From contig OUQQ01000151.1 in the NCBI GenBank assembly GCA_900404475.1, positions 22,315 through 35,180 of the forward strand: a DNA stretch of 12,866 nucleotides, written 5' to 3'. The notes below the pieces were generated by a model. It searched no databases. It saw nothing but the letters and a program-made list of their open reading frames with translations, and had not been told where the DNA came from. Shown here in pieces: positions 1-7,989 of this stretch. A program made the translations under genes and the position numbers. The stretch is from Spongospora subterranea (taxonomy: Eukaryota; Endomyxa; Phytomyxea; Plasmodiophorida; Plasmodiophoridae). Position 1 is the stretch's first letter; the number at the start of each line of letters is the position of its first letter.

Positions 1-41
1 GACGCGGCCTCTTGTCGACGCGGCCTCTTGTCGACGCGGCC
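1..41. repeat. 16-bp tandem repeat, linker/adapter-like
   Basis: The unit GACGCGGCCTCTTGTC occurs at 1-16 and 17-32, with a partial third copy at 33-41. Each junction creates GTCGAC (a SalI site, at 14-19 and 30-35) followed by GCGGCC, the start of a NotI site. This SalI/NotI arrangement is typical of cloning linkers, and the high GC contrasts with the sequence that follows. I infer artefactual sequence at a contig end rather than a genomic satellite. A natural short tandem repeat cannot be excluded. Confidence 0.6.
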
Positions 42-122
42 GTTACAAAATTGCTACACACAGCCAGTGATCCCTTTGTGTACACTTTCTGAGTTATTTA
101 ATCGCTTTCCGCCAAAACAACA

Positions 123-955
123 ATGATTTCTCGATTTCGATGGCGCCATTTGCGGCTGCCTTCCCTAGCTCGAACTGAGTAATTCCGGCTCCTTGCTGAA
201 GCCTGCTTCGTGAATCCACATTTTTTGATGACCTTTTCGTTTATATAGTAACGCTTCCGCGCGGTGGATGGCGTCGAGCTCGATCGAGCAGAAAAGGCAA
301 TCTGATGAGGTACGAATTCCAGAAGGGAAGTCTTTATCTCCCGAACCTTGGAGGTCCATGTCATGGGCTGCTCGTATGTTTCATGGGACTTGTTTCCCTG
401 ATTTTTTCTAATCCGTTATCAGTCAGAGATCATTCGGCTGGATCGCTTTTTTTTACTGAGATGATTCGCGGTCTGGCTGTGACTTTCGAATCGTTTCTTG
501 GTCCCAAAGTTACTATTAACTATCCATTTGAGAAAGGCCCACTCTCCCCTCGTTTTCGTGGCGAGCACGCCCTTCGTCGTTATCCCTCTGGAGAAGAGCG
601 CTGCATTGCCTGTAAACTGTGTGAAGCTGTGTGTCCCGCTTTGGCAATCACTATCGAAGCGGAGCCCAGAGCTGATGGGAGTCGGCGAACTACGCGATAT
701 GATATTGATATGACGAAATGCATATATTGCGGGCTCTGTCAAGAAGCTTGTCCTGTTGATGCGATTGTGGAAGGCCCCAATTTTGAATTTGCCACTGCCA
801 CCCATGAAGAGCTCATATACGATAAGGATAAACTGTTGGCAAATGGCGACAAATGGGTACGTCATTTCGTCATTGTTTCTCTGTATTGCACTCTAAAAGT
901 GCACCAGGAAGTAGAAATCTCTCAGAATATCGCGGCTGATCATCTTTATCGTTAA
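123..955 (+). CDS. NDUFS8: NADH dehydrogenase (ubiquinone) Fe-S protein 8 (complex I TYKY subunit)
   Basis: Mitochondrial complex I subunit that carries two [4Fe-4S] clusters and passes electrons toward ubiquinone in the peripheral arm. Proposed exons are 123-178, 249-373, 423-856 and 908-955, giving 220 aa, a normal length for the family. Introns of 70, 49 and 51 nt are all GT-AG. The two ferredoxin motifs are visible: [12 protein letters not shown] (Cys 121, 124, 127, 131) and [12 protein letters not shown] (Cys 160, 163, 166, 170). The family signature blocks [20 protein letters not shown] and [11 protein letters not shown] are intact. The N-terminus ([18 protein letters not shown]) is Arg/Ser-rich without acidic residues, as expected for a matrix-targeting presequence; this fixed the start. 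Exons 1-2 rest on frame and splice sites rather than conservation. An acceptor at 428 would also keep frame in place of 422. Intron 3 is a multiple of three with no stop. Residue 134 is Leu where Gln is usual. Confidence 0.94.
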
Positions 956-1027
956 CATTCATAGAATACATCCAGTTTGAGAAATATTGGGGAAAAAACA
1001 TCAAATTACACCGTACTATACTTCATA

Positions 1028-1550
1028 CTGATTGGACGCAAATGATGACCAAATCAATACATCCTGCCACATACGAGCAAACGGGACGCCTGGGCAACGG
1101 TCTGTGCCGAGTTTAATCAGATCTTTAAGACGTCGTACGACATAGCGATTCTGACATCCCGTCTGAAGCATGATTGAATCGAGACTTCGACATGTTTATT
1201 TGTTTTTTCACACCTAGTGACCTAGATAAAAGCTGTACAAGGATGGGACGACGAAAAAGCAGTTGCGATTGTGCCCTCAGTCGTGAAGTCGCAATATGAT
1301 TTTGGTGGCATAGCGCAATTAGGAAAACCCTCATGGTGTTGTATTCGAATAGAACACCATTGGTGTTTCTCGGGTTAAGACGGTAGTAGTGGCTGAATCT
1401 CGTTTCAGTTTGACGAGCAACAGAAGCTCGTCCTGACCGACTCACAAATTACACAACGTCAATTGCAGGACGAACTCATCTGAAAAACAGCGGCCATTTG
1501 ACCAGATATTATCATGATGCCTGTCAATGAGCTATGGCAATAGGTCCAGT
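1028..1550 (+). pseudogene. Myb/SANT-like DNA-binding domain gene, decayed
   Basis: Recognisable pieces of a Myb/SANT-like (Myb_DNA-bind_3 type) domain lie in order but in different frames. A possible DWTQMM start is near 1031. The best block is RDAWATVCAEFNQIFKTSY, continuing DIAILTSRLKHD (about 1082-1180), which ends in a stop. A later block, FDEQQKLVLTDSQI (1409-1450), matches the 'fgWDe...Vva' part of the family and stops at 1481. A YYHDAC-like piece near 1508 resembles the usual C-terminal segment. Frameshifts and stops between blocks argue for a pseudogene, although unplaced short introns could explain some of them. This domain is common in transposon-derived gene families of oomycetes, fungi and plants. 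It lies in the gap between NDUFS8 and the reductase. Assignment is from memory of the family pattern. Confidence 0.45.
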
Positions 1551-1685
1551 TTCTGTGATTTCTAACGGATGTGCTGGCTACAATAATGGAATCAGCGTTT
1601 TCATGATATAAGGCTTTTTATCTCAGCGTTTGATTCGAATATCCCAGGATTTGAAGCAACGCAACCAGATCCCTTATGATAAAGT

Positions 1686-2871
1686 TCAGGGAGTGAACAA
1701 TGGTATGCCATACCAATCGTTCGGGCGTAAATAGTGATGATTCTTATCAATTGTGGCAATTTTGGCCATGTCGTCTTCATCCAAAGCGAACTCAGTTACT
1801 TTGAGATTCTCCTTGATTCGGTTCTCATGGACGCTTTTAGGAATGACAACAGTTCCACGTTGTACACCCCAGCGAAGAGCGACGGCAGCGGGAGTGACGT
1901 TGTGCTTTTGAGCGATGGTATTCAGAACTGGATCAGAGAGGAGATGCGGTTCATCCGGTGAAGCGAAACCTGAAGTTCCCAACGGACTGTAGGCTTCGAA
2001 TACAATGCCAAGTCTCTTTTCGTAAGCCAGCAATGCCTTTTGCTGGCAATACGGATGGGATTCAACTTGATTAACCGCAGGCTTGACCTTCGCATAGGTT
2101 AACAGATCATGGATTAGCGGTGCAGTGAAGTTCGAAACCCCAATTGCCTTGACAAGGCCTTGGTCATAACATTCTTGCATTGCCTCCCACGTCTCTCTGT
2201 TCATGACAATGGCATAAACCACAATCAGCCTTGGGTGTTTTCAGCTTCAGCGCAACATACCGAATTGATACACCATGATCGATATTTTTACCTGCTGCAG
2301 CATCATCTGGGCTGCTAGCGTATGCTTCTATACCTACCTTCTCCGGATCAAACGCCACATATTTGAACGCTATCGGCCAATGCATCAGCCAGAGATCCAA
2401 ATATTCAATCTGAGTAGAATATCACGTTTTCATGCATGTATTGCAATCAAAAAGACCTTTAAGTCTTTCAGAGTTTTTAACAGTTGTGGTTTAACATGTT
2501 CTTTGCGATGATATGGATTGTTAAGCTTGCTCGTCAAGAAAACATCGCCTCGCTTAACCTTGCCTGCTGCGAAAACCTGATCGAAATACCTAAAAAACAA
2601 GCTCGCCAGGATGCAAAAAAAAAGCTTTCTACCTCTTCCAAAGCGGCGCCGATCTCATGCTCGTTGTGATAATTCGACGCGCAATCCAAATGGCGATAAC
2701 CTGCATGAATGGCCGCTTTGACAGCGGTCGCTACTTCCCCAGGGGCGGATTGCCATGTGCCTGCCCATCAGGGTTTAGATCTGGCGGCCACGACAAAGTC
2801 AAATTGAACGTACCGAGACCAATGCATGGTATAGCTGAGCCAGTTGACAGCTTCAGGGACGGGGTCATCAT
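1686..2871 (-). CDS. Aldo-keto reductase family protein
   Basis: NAD(P)H-dependent reductase of carbonyl compounds (AKR superfamily, TIM barrel, cytosolic); the substrate cannot be told from sequence. Five exons on the minus strand, 2871-2814, 2760-2633, 2576-2457, 2409-2261 and 2196-1686, encode 321 aa, the usual AKR length. Introns of 53, 56, 47 and 64 nt are GT-AG and restore a continuous family alignment. The catalytic tetrad is complete: Asp45 and Tyr50 ([14 protein letters not shown]), Lys79 (LTSKLNN) and His112 (LWLMHWP). Also present are [19 protein letters not shown] and the cofactor 2'-phosphate loop [14 protein letters not shown]. Two adjacent ATGs (2871 and 2868) could start translation; the first is used here. 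Intron 3 has a slightly atypical GTCTTT donor. A TCATT element 30 nt upstream and a TGACGTCA palindrome about 300 bp upstream are candidate control sites. Confidence 0.95.
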
Positions 2872-2900
2872 TCACAGCCCAATAAATTCACCAAAGTGTT

Positions 2901-2905
2901 AATGA
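2901..2905 (-). promoter_or_regulatory. Initiator-like TCATT before the reductase gene
   Basis: On the minus strand the sequence TTCATTAACACTTTGG sits about 30 nt before the reductase ATG. Oomycete core promoters are known for an Inr of the TCATTYY type followed by a CAWTTT-like flank. This site matches TCATT and a CACTTT-like flank but not the YY positions. Similar TCATT sites precede the NT-C2 gene (5754-5750) and the NIPA gene (9237-9233). Function is inferred. Confidence 0.25.
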
Positions 2906-3166
2906 ATGCCGCCGCGTATCGCCGTAGGGTGTTGTCCTTTGCGAGCCATTAGTTTGGCGACATGATGCCGCTATCAATTGCAGCAAGTCCTGTTGTCTCA
3001 ATGACTTCTTCCATCTATCATGTTTTATCGTCGATGTGATTCGGCATTCTGCTCAAGAAGGCAGCCTCCTTCTAGTTACGGTCATGAACATGTTGATTGG
3101 GAAAAGCCCTCACGGTTTGAATCCTATTTGCTTTCGGTGTGGTCATTTAACAAACCGATCGTCGGA

Positions 3167-3174
3167 TGACGTCA
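3167..3174. promoter_or_regulatory. TGACGTCA palindrome (CRE/bZIP-type site)
   Basis: A perfect 8-bp TGACGTCA palindrome, the classical CREB/ATF-type bZIP binding site, lies about 300 bp upstream of the reductase start. Reductases are often stress-induced, so a regulatory role is possible. One 8-mer can easily occur by chance. Confidence 0.2.
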
Positions 3175-3399
3175 CGATCTAAACCCCAATTTTAACCGCA
3201 CTGATGGTCGGCACGACAATTCCCAATCCGTATCTCATCCAGTGCACAACACAGCGATGCTTTGTTGTGCTCGCCACTTGTACTGTACCAACACCAATCA
3301 AAAACCCAAAAAGCAGCACAGGCGTCACTCTATATCAAACTGGAGTTCTTGGCAACAGATGACCCATAGCTGTCGTGTAAGTCCACATGACGAGGATGG

Positions 3400-3996
3400 C
3401 TATTTTATTTTTTTCGCATCAGTCTGTCCATCGCTGATGTTTGAAGTGCAATGTGGACAGCGTCTAGCTCGTTTTGACACCTCCATATCACACTCAGTAC
3501 AGAACCGTGGCAACTTCGCCAACGTTTGTTTACGACGGGCCTGGAGGGACGCCTTGGTGTACATCTTGACCATGACGAAGACGCACACAGATATGATCAA
3601 GAACGATACGATCGCCTGAAAGAAAGCGCCCCAATTGAGGGTAATGGCTCCAGCATCAGCAGCGCTTTTCAACGAATCGAATTTGCAGGTTCCGGTTGCT
3701 GGGCAGCGAAGGGTGACGAACGAATCCTTGAGCCCTTGGGAAGGCAAGGCCAAACTGACCATCGGCGTAATCACGTCACCGACCAGCGAGTTCACGATTG
3801 CACCAAAGGAACCTGTACGTTGTGCTCAGCTTATTGGCTCACACAATTGGTGAAATGAGTCCCCCCAACCTCCCATCACTGTTCCGACCGCCAAGTCGAC
3901 AATATTGCCCCGGGCGATGAACGCGGAAAATTCCGACATGAGATTGTCGGCCGCGTTAGCAATGTCATCTACGGAATGGTCGAATGCAGCTGCCAT
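3400..3996 (-). CDS. MscL-type large-conductance mechanosensitive channel with C-terminal zinc ribbon
   Basis: A pore-forming membrane protein that opens under membrane tension to relieve osmotic stress. Two exons (3996-3870 and 3812-3400) joined over a 57-nt GT-AG intron encode 179 aa. The junction restores the MscL core: ARGNIVDLAVGTVMGGSFGA followed by IVNSLVGDVITPMVSLAL, the first transmembrane helix (about residues 32-58). The second helix is at about 102-126 (LNWGAFFQAIVSFLII, continuing SVCVFVMVKMY). The external loop holds Cys79 and Cys85. After the second helix comes a basic segment and a CxxC...CxxC zinc ribbon (Cys147, 150, 161, 164), a tail I know from some bacterial MscL proteins. 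The frame is open upstream without conservation; an alternative in-frame ATG at 4119 would add 41 residues, and I prefer 3996. The intron donor GTTGGG is weak, yet the frame demands it. Confidence 0.93.
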
Positions 3997-4328
3997 CGCG
4001 ATATCAAGGTCTGCTAATGCGTTATCGATCAAGAATCGGATTACCAGAATGATTCGTTGATTGAGATGGTTTCGGGTTCGAATAAAAGGATTCGATGAGT
4101 CACGCCCGTTAATGGTCATGTTCCTGTCCACTGATGTCCAACTGCCGAAGCGGAACGAGTTCGCCAAGGTCAATTGATGATTGATTATGTATTAATTTTT
4201 ATCGTGTTTTGAAAACCGATAGCCATCTTTGGAACAGGCAGGCGTTGTTGCAAGGAAGAACCAATTACATTGATGGTTGAGCTGTTGGCGCCATCGATCC
4301 CATTAATCCATATATCCAGGGTTCATGA
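3997..4328. other. Intergenic: MscL 5' region
   Basis: This 332-bp gap between the MscL start and the end of the small upstream gene is AT-rich near 4180-4215. The MscL frame stays open from about 4173 to 3997, but its first codon there is TTG and the translation shows no family similarity. It is therefore treated as 5' UTR or promoter. No other gene is recognised. Confidence 0.5.
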
Positions 4329-4820
4329 TTACCTTTGGTACGTGCGTGTTTTTGTCGCTTGTCGTGTGTCGCCGAGCACTTTTGTCTGTTTGTATATCTC
4401 ACGCTTCCGGACTCCCAAGATCGGGCTGATATTGGATCTCCCATATCGGGTGTTTATCAAGCGCGCGTCGTAAGAATCGTAAAGCATTTTGCGTTTGGCG
4501 TTGTATCTGATTCCGTCGTCTTCTTCGTGACACAACAGTGTCGCGCCGTCTAAACCGTTCCATCGATGGAATGTCGTGTCCAGGGCGGGGTCTGTTCTCT
4601 CATGAACTGCCACTCGAAATGCAGTTTTGTTTTCACCCACTGCCATAACCGTTGGTATGCAGGGATATCGCTTAACTGCTTCAATATCCTACACCTAATA
4701 TACCAAATGGATAATGGCTAATTTTGCCAAACAATTAAAGACAAAAACTAAGAGTCTCAATTTTGGTAAAACTTCGCGCAAATGAGGTTTCAATTGCAGA
4801 GGAACTGCGACATAGCACAT
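4329..4820 (-). CDS. Small hypothetical protein, two exons
   Basis: Not recognised. The core is an open frame from 4688 to 4329 whose translation looks like real protein, with a mixed, acid/base-balanced composition. It contains the pieces DIEAVKRYPCIPTVMAVGEN, LDTTFHRWNGLDGATLLCHE and MLYDSYDARLINTRYG. The frame extends 14 codons upstream of the ATG at 4646 and then meets an acceptor-like GTGTAG, so a 5' exon is expected. A candidate is 4820-4749 (starts MCYVAVPLQLKPHL), joined across a 60-nt intron with a weak GTTTTT donor. This gives 143 aa. A single-exon protein of 105 aa from 4646 is the alternative. It begins only 28 nt beyond the stop of the NT-C2 gene on the same strand. No membrane segment or known motif is visible. 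The start and the first exon are uncertain. Confidence 0.4.
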
Positions 4821-4848
4821 CTGGTGCGAACTGAAGGGATCGTATGAG

Positions 4849-5673
4849 TCATATTGTGCTATATTGATATGGATCTGGACCGGTTAACTCTGACAGCATC
4901 TCATGCCTGTGCCGCTGAAATGTAGTTTCGTCGATATCGCCTTCTTGCCCTTCACTCATGATTCTTTCCACAATGTTATATATGGACTGGGTTGATTCTG
5001 TCTCGTGTTTTGTTGCTGTCGGCGTTAACGCATCGTGTTTGACCCCATTGTGTGGTGATGGAAAATCGGGATGGTTCGCATCAGACGACGACCCTGGAGA
5101 CCACGATTTGTGCCCTCTGGATAAGGCCAGTCCCAACAACGACGTCCGCAATGTTGGATCGATGTTTTGCATTCCTATTGAGTTTCCCGATGGAGACACT
5201 GCGAGGTTCAAAGGCTTGAGGCCGTATTGTCTTGCGTAAAACAAGGGAGTCCCTTCCGTTTGTATAGTCTTTACAGATATCACCATGCGGCAGTTGGTTC
5301 TCGATTTATCAACAGAGAATCTCTCGGATTGCCAAGCTCGTGACGAAAGGAATATATTGATATCGAAGGAAACGGCACCAACTATAGATTTGCCATCTGA
5401 AACTTCGATATGTGCCAGCGCCCGTTTGGGGTGACATGTTTTCTTATCGAGCTCCAGTACCACTTCGGGCAATACAAACGTCTCATTCCAGTCGACCTGC
5501 TGCTTGAGGTTCACTTTAGCGGGATGCGTTCTCCCCTTATATTTGGTCAATGTCCAGCACGCCGTCAACTCCAGCCCCTCGAACGGGTACTTCTCGATGC
5601 GCTCGATGCGGAACTCGACCTGGAACTTGACCGGTTTCTTTCGCTGAAATGGCTTGACTAAGGCGCGCCACAT
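4849..5673 (-). CDS. NT-C2 domain protein (EEIG1/EHBP1 N-terminal C2-like)
   Basis: A single-exon gene of 274 aa starting at the ATG at 5673; the codon before it is TTG. Residues about 13-140 resemble the N-terminal C2 (NT-C2) domain of the EEIG1/EHBP1 type. This is a beta-rich, usually calcium-independent module linked to membrane and cytoskeletal trafficking in other eukaryotes. Visible features include the opening KKPVKFQVEFRIERIEKYP, the middle block VDWNETFVLPEVVLEL, and the later strands AVSFDINIFLS and NCRMVISVKTI. The second half is Ser/Thr/Pro-rich and looks disordered, with DPTLRTSLLGLALSRGHKSW as its most structured piece and an acidic C-terminal stretch (EGQEGDIDETTF). No catalytic motif or membrane segment is seen, so the exact role is unknown. 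It is transcribed away from DPH7. Confidence 0.82.
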   Translation of the reverse strand: MWRALVKPFQRKKPVKFQVEFRIERIEKYPFEGLELTACWTLTKYKGRTHPAKVNLKQQVDWNETFVLPEVVLELDKKTCHPKRALAHIEVSDGKSIVGAVSFDINIFLSSRAWQSERFSVDKSRTNCRMVISVKTIQTEGTPLFYARQYGLKPLNLAVSPSGNSIGMQNIDPTLRTSLLGLALSRGHKSWSPGSSSDANHPDFPSPHNGVKHDALTPTATKHETESTQSIYNIVERIMSEGQEGDIDETTFQRHRHEMLSELTGPDPYQYSTI

Positions 5674-6470
5674 CAATCTACAGCATTTATAATGGTGTGT
5701 TGGTGATGTCCTTTTATATCAGTGACCCCCTGTTATGATTGTGTGTATAAATGACAGGTAAGTGAGGTGGTAACCCTTTAGGGCCGATATACACAGGGGC
5801 TCTCTCTATATATAACAGACCCTGCGTCCACCAGGATTTCCGATTGGGCAGTCGTCGTCACGCGCGTCTGACTGACTCCTGCCCAGCGTTACCACTCTCT
5901 CACTCTGTTTCCGGTGGGTTTCGGATCCAGTGTCTACAGGAGCGAGAACATGGCGATAGTATTGATGTGAACCCGACACAGATAGAGGGCGATCGACTCG
6001 ACCGAAAACGGGTAGGGTTTTTGGGATCATAACGGGCGGTTTTCGATGCCGTTGGCGTTATTGACGCTGGATGCCAAGCCATGCCAGACGTTACTTTACT
6101 GGCTTTGATTGTTGCCTTGAACGTTCACGTTCACGTATCAGACTGAAATGGTTTGTGAGTCCTTGAATAGCATCATCATCGCTGATTTGAGTGAATAACA
6201 TCAAAACACTGCATGATAAAATAGTCCCGATTATCGCTGATACACATCGATAAATGGTGGAAATATATCGCTCAAATAAAAACATCAATTCTCAGTACGT
6301 CCTACGTGAACCAAACCCCTTTAACGTGAGGAGATGGACTTCTGGTACAGTCATTCTCAGCAGACTATAAACCGCAATTTCATCAACAAACATTTTTTTA
6401 AGTCTTTTCCTCCCTATTGTGAAAATTTTAAAGTTCGTTTGACCCAATCGGAAGAAGAAGAGCCCCCGAC
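5674..6470. other. Divergent promoter region between NT-C2 gene and DPH7
   Basis: About 800 bp separate the NT-C2 start from the DPH7 leader. It must contain both promoters. TCATT elements occur at 5754-5750 (minus strand, about 80 nt before the NT-C2 ATG) and 6351-6355 (plus strand, before the DPH7 leader). A TC/TA run lies near 5800-5815. A TGAACGTTCA palindrome at 6118-6127 is followed by a repeat of TTCACG. Several overlapping open frames at 5806-6082 occur on both strands, but none reads as a recognisable protein. One small frame (6285-6091) is listed separately. Confidence 0.5.
6091..6285 (-). CDS. Possible small membrane protein, 64 aa
   Basis: Not recognised. An ATG at 6285 opens 64 codons. 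The translation has a hydrophobic stretch (about residues 15-32, VSAIIGTILSCSVLMLF) that could form one transmembrane helix. An acidic patch (SDDDA) and a basic, Arg-rich C-terminus follow. It lies in the divergent promoter region between two solid genes, so it may be a chance frame. Its only support is the membrane-protein layout; there is no family match and no clear promoter. Confidence 0.2.
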   Translation of the reverse strand: MFLFERYISTIYRCVSAIIGTILSCSVLMLFTQISDDDAIQGLTNHFSLIRERERSRQQSKPVK

Positions 6471-6518
6471 ATGATTGGGCTGTGGTTCTTGGCCAGTCTC
6501 CGGGGCCATCTGGAATAA
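6471..6518 (+). promoter_or_regulatory. Upstream open reading frame in DPH7 leader
   Basis: An ATG at 6471 opens a 15-codon frame ending in TAA at 6516-6518. This is 85 nt before the DPH7 start at 6604, with no other ATG between the uORF stop and that start. If transcription begins near the TCATT element at 6351, this is the first ATG in the leader and would be expected to lower DPH7 translation. An intron in the leader could remove it. Confidence 0.3.
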
Positions 6519-6603
6519 TCGCTGTCCGCGATTAGCCAGCAATCGGACCGGTTTCTGTCGTCCAGCGGTCGCATCGTTTGGTGATATTCGCTCTTCACGA
6601 CCC

Positions 6604-7650
6604 ATGTCGCTGTCGCACAGTATCAACGCCCGTTGGCGGCATCTGGCGAACAAACCCAGTGACGCGATCGAATTCCGGCCATGGCAAGATGGCGACACTC
6701 GCTCGGTCATGGCGTGCGGGACCTACGAACTCGACGAGAAACGGCCAGACCACAGACATGGAGGATTCCATATATTTACATATTTTGAAGACGACGCTAA
6801 TGAGGTTGAGAATCAGTGGGTGGAAGGACCAGCTTGTTTCGATCTGTCTTGGTCGCCCGACGGGCAATATCTTTACCAGGCCTGCGTTGATGGCTCCATA
6901 CAGATAATGAATTTCAACGACGACAAGGCGAACGCGAACGTCGCCGTCACCGCAGACGCAATGATTACGTCTGTTGATCAGCATCGGGGGACGATTTCAT
7001 TCGCCACCAGCAATGGGAATATTGGCTTGATCGATGCGGCAAGCCTGACAATCGAACGTATATGGAACGGGCACGAACAATACGAAGTCTGGGTGTCGGC
7101 TCTAGATCGTCATTCGTCGATCATGTATTCTGGATCCGATGACTGTTTATTCAAAGCTTGGGACTCTAGGCAAACTACTACGGCGCCGATATTCAAGTGT
7201 GAGATCCATACAATGGGCGTGACCAGCATTCAATCGCATCCTTCTCGACCGTTCATTGTCGCAACAGGTGCGATTTCTCTGTTGTTAACGATAATTACCT
7301 CTGATGGCTCCTAACTGATAGGATCATATGACGAAAACGTTCGAATATGGGACACTCGGTTCATGAAAGAACCTCAAGGAATTCATTGCACAGGAGGAGG
7401 TGTCTGGAGGCTAAAATGGCACCCGAATAGCGACGTGCACCTTGTGCTCTGTGCGAACATGTACAATGGGTTCTCGGTAATTGATGTTCAAAATTTCCAT
7501 TCCATTCACGATTTTGCTTTCCTTGGTGGGACCGAGAAGAGTATCGCCTATGGAGCCGACTGGTGTCGGGATCCTGCTCATCCATATGTGTTGGCGACAT
7601 GTTCTTTCTACGATCGGGATATACGTCTTTCCCGATTGGAGAAGAAGTAA
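6604..7650 (+). CDS. DPH7: Diphthine methyltransferase, WD40 protein (DPH7/WDR85)
   Basis: A WD40-propeller enzyme of diphthamide synthesis on elongation factor 2. It removes the methyl ester from diphthine so the final amidation can proceed, in the cytosol. Two exons (6604-7267 and 7322-7650), split by a 54-nt GT-AG intron with a textbook CTAAC branch site just before TGATAG, encode 330 aa. Family landmarks are: MACGTYELDE near the N-terminus; FDLSWSPDGQYLYQACVDGS; EVWVSALD; YSGSDDCLFKAWDSR (residues 175-189); HTMGVTSIQSHPSRPFIVAT (202 on); then, across the intron, GSYDENVRIWDTR, GGGVWRLKWHP, and SIAYGADW followed by LATCSFYDR near the end. ATG 6604 is the first in-frame ATG; the frame is open upstream without family similarity. 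The protein is shorter than animal DPH7 (about 450 aa) because it lacks the late insertion. Confidence 0.93.
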
Positions 7651-7989
7651 TCGCAGTTTTTTTAATGCGAAATTGAAGGTCCCGATATGGTGTTTTCGTG
7701 CTGAATTACCAGCACCAAATGTCCGTTTTTAGTAAAATGGGAAATCCAGCTTGCTGCATTGATGAAGTTTTACTGCTCAAGTTTGCGCGCTTTGAATAAA
7801 CGAACGTATTCAGACGCAATTGACGTAAACGTCGTTGATGGATACGAGTTTTCTATGTGTTATGTATCAAGAATAAAATTAGAGCCAATCGGTATGAGAG
7901 ATTTGGTCACAATGCGCCGCCACAACATGCAATTGACCAAACAGCGACTGGAAAAATAGTATACAATCAGAACACCGATATGCAGTATC
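7651..7989. other. Shared 3' region of convergent DPH7 and NIPA genes
   Basis: This 339-bp gap lies between the stops of two genes facing each other and should hold both 3' UTRs. Plus-strand AATAAA hexamers occur at 7795-7800 and 7872-7877, suitable as polyadenylation signals for DPH7. No TTTATT (a minus-strand AATAAA) was noticed for the NIPA gene. Short open frames here have no recognisable product. Confidence 0.5.
7795..7800 (+). terminator. Candidate polyadenylation signal for DPH7
   Basis: AATAAA lies 145 nt after the DPH7 stop, with a second copy at 7872-7877. Consensus match only; cleavage positions are unknown. Confidence 0.3.

Larger units (their letters stand above)
2872..3399. other. 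Intergenic: reductase 5' region and MscL 3' flank
   Basis: This 528-bp stretch separates the start of the reductase from the stop of the MscL gene, both on the minus strand. I see no recognisable protein in any frame. It should hold the reductase promoter and the MscL 3' UTR. The only distinct signals are a TCATT element at 2905-2901 (minus strand) and a perfect TGACGTCA palindrome at 3167-3174. Confidence 0.6.

Noticed and set aside
1..41. CRISPR or satellite array
   Set aside because: The units abut without spacers and carry cloning sites; the host is eukaryotic.
98..364. Minus-strand open frame opposite the NDUFS8 5' exons
   Set aside because: Antisense to the targeting peptide and exon 2; no family similarity.
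419..865. 148-codon minus-strand frame
   Set aside because: Exact antisense of the conserved NDUFS8 core; a shadow.
1125..1445. 106-codon minus-strand frame
   Set aside because: Begins with GTG, has no recognisable motif, and overlaps the Myb/SANT-like relic on the other strand.
3242..3858. Overlapping plus-strand frames
   Set aside because: Mostly antisense to the MscL gene.
4060..4090. tRNA T-arm-like GGTTCGAAT
   Set aside because: No matching stem or other tRNA arms around it.
5806..6082. Three overlapping frames of 60-74 codons on both strands
   Set aside because: No family match, mutually overlapping, in a divergent promoter region.
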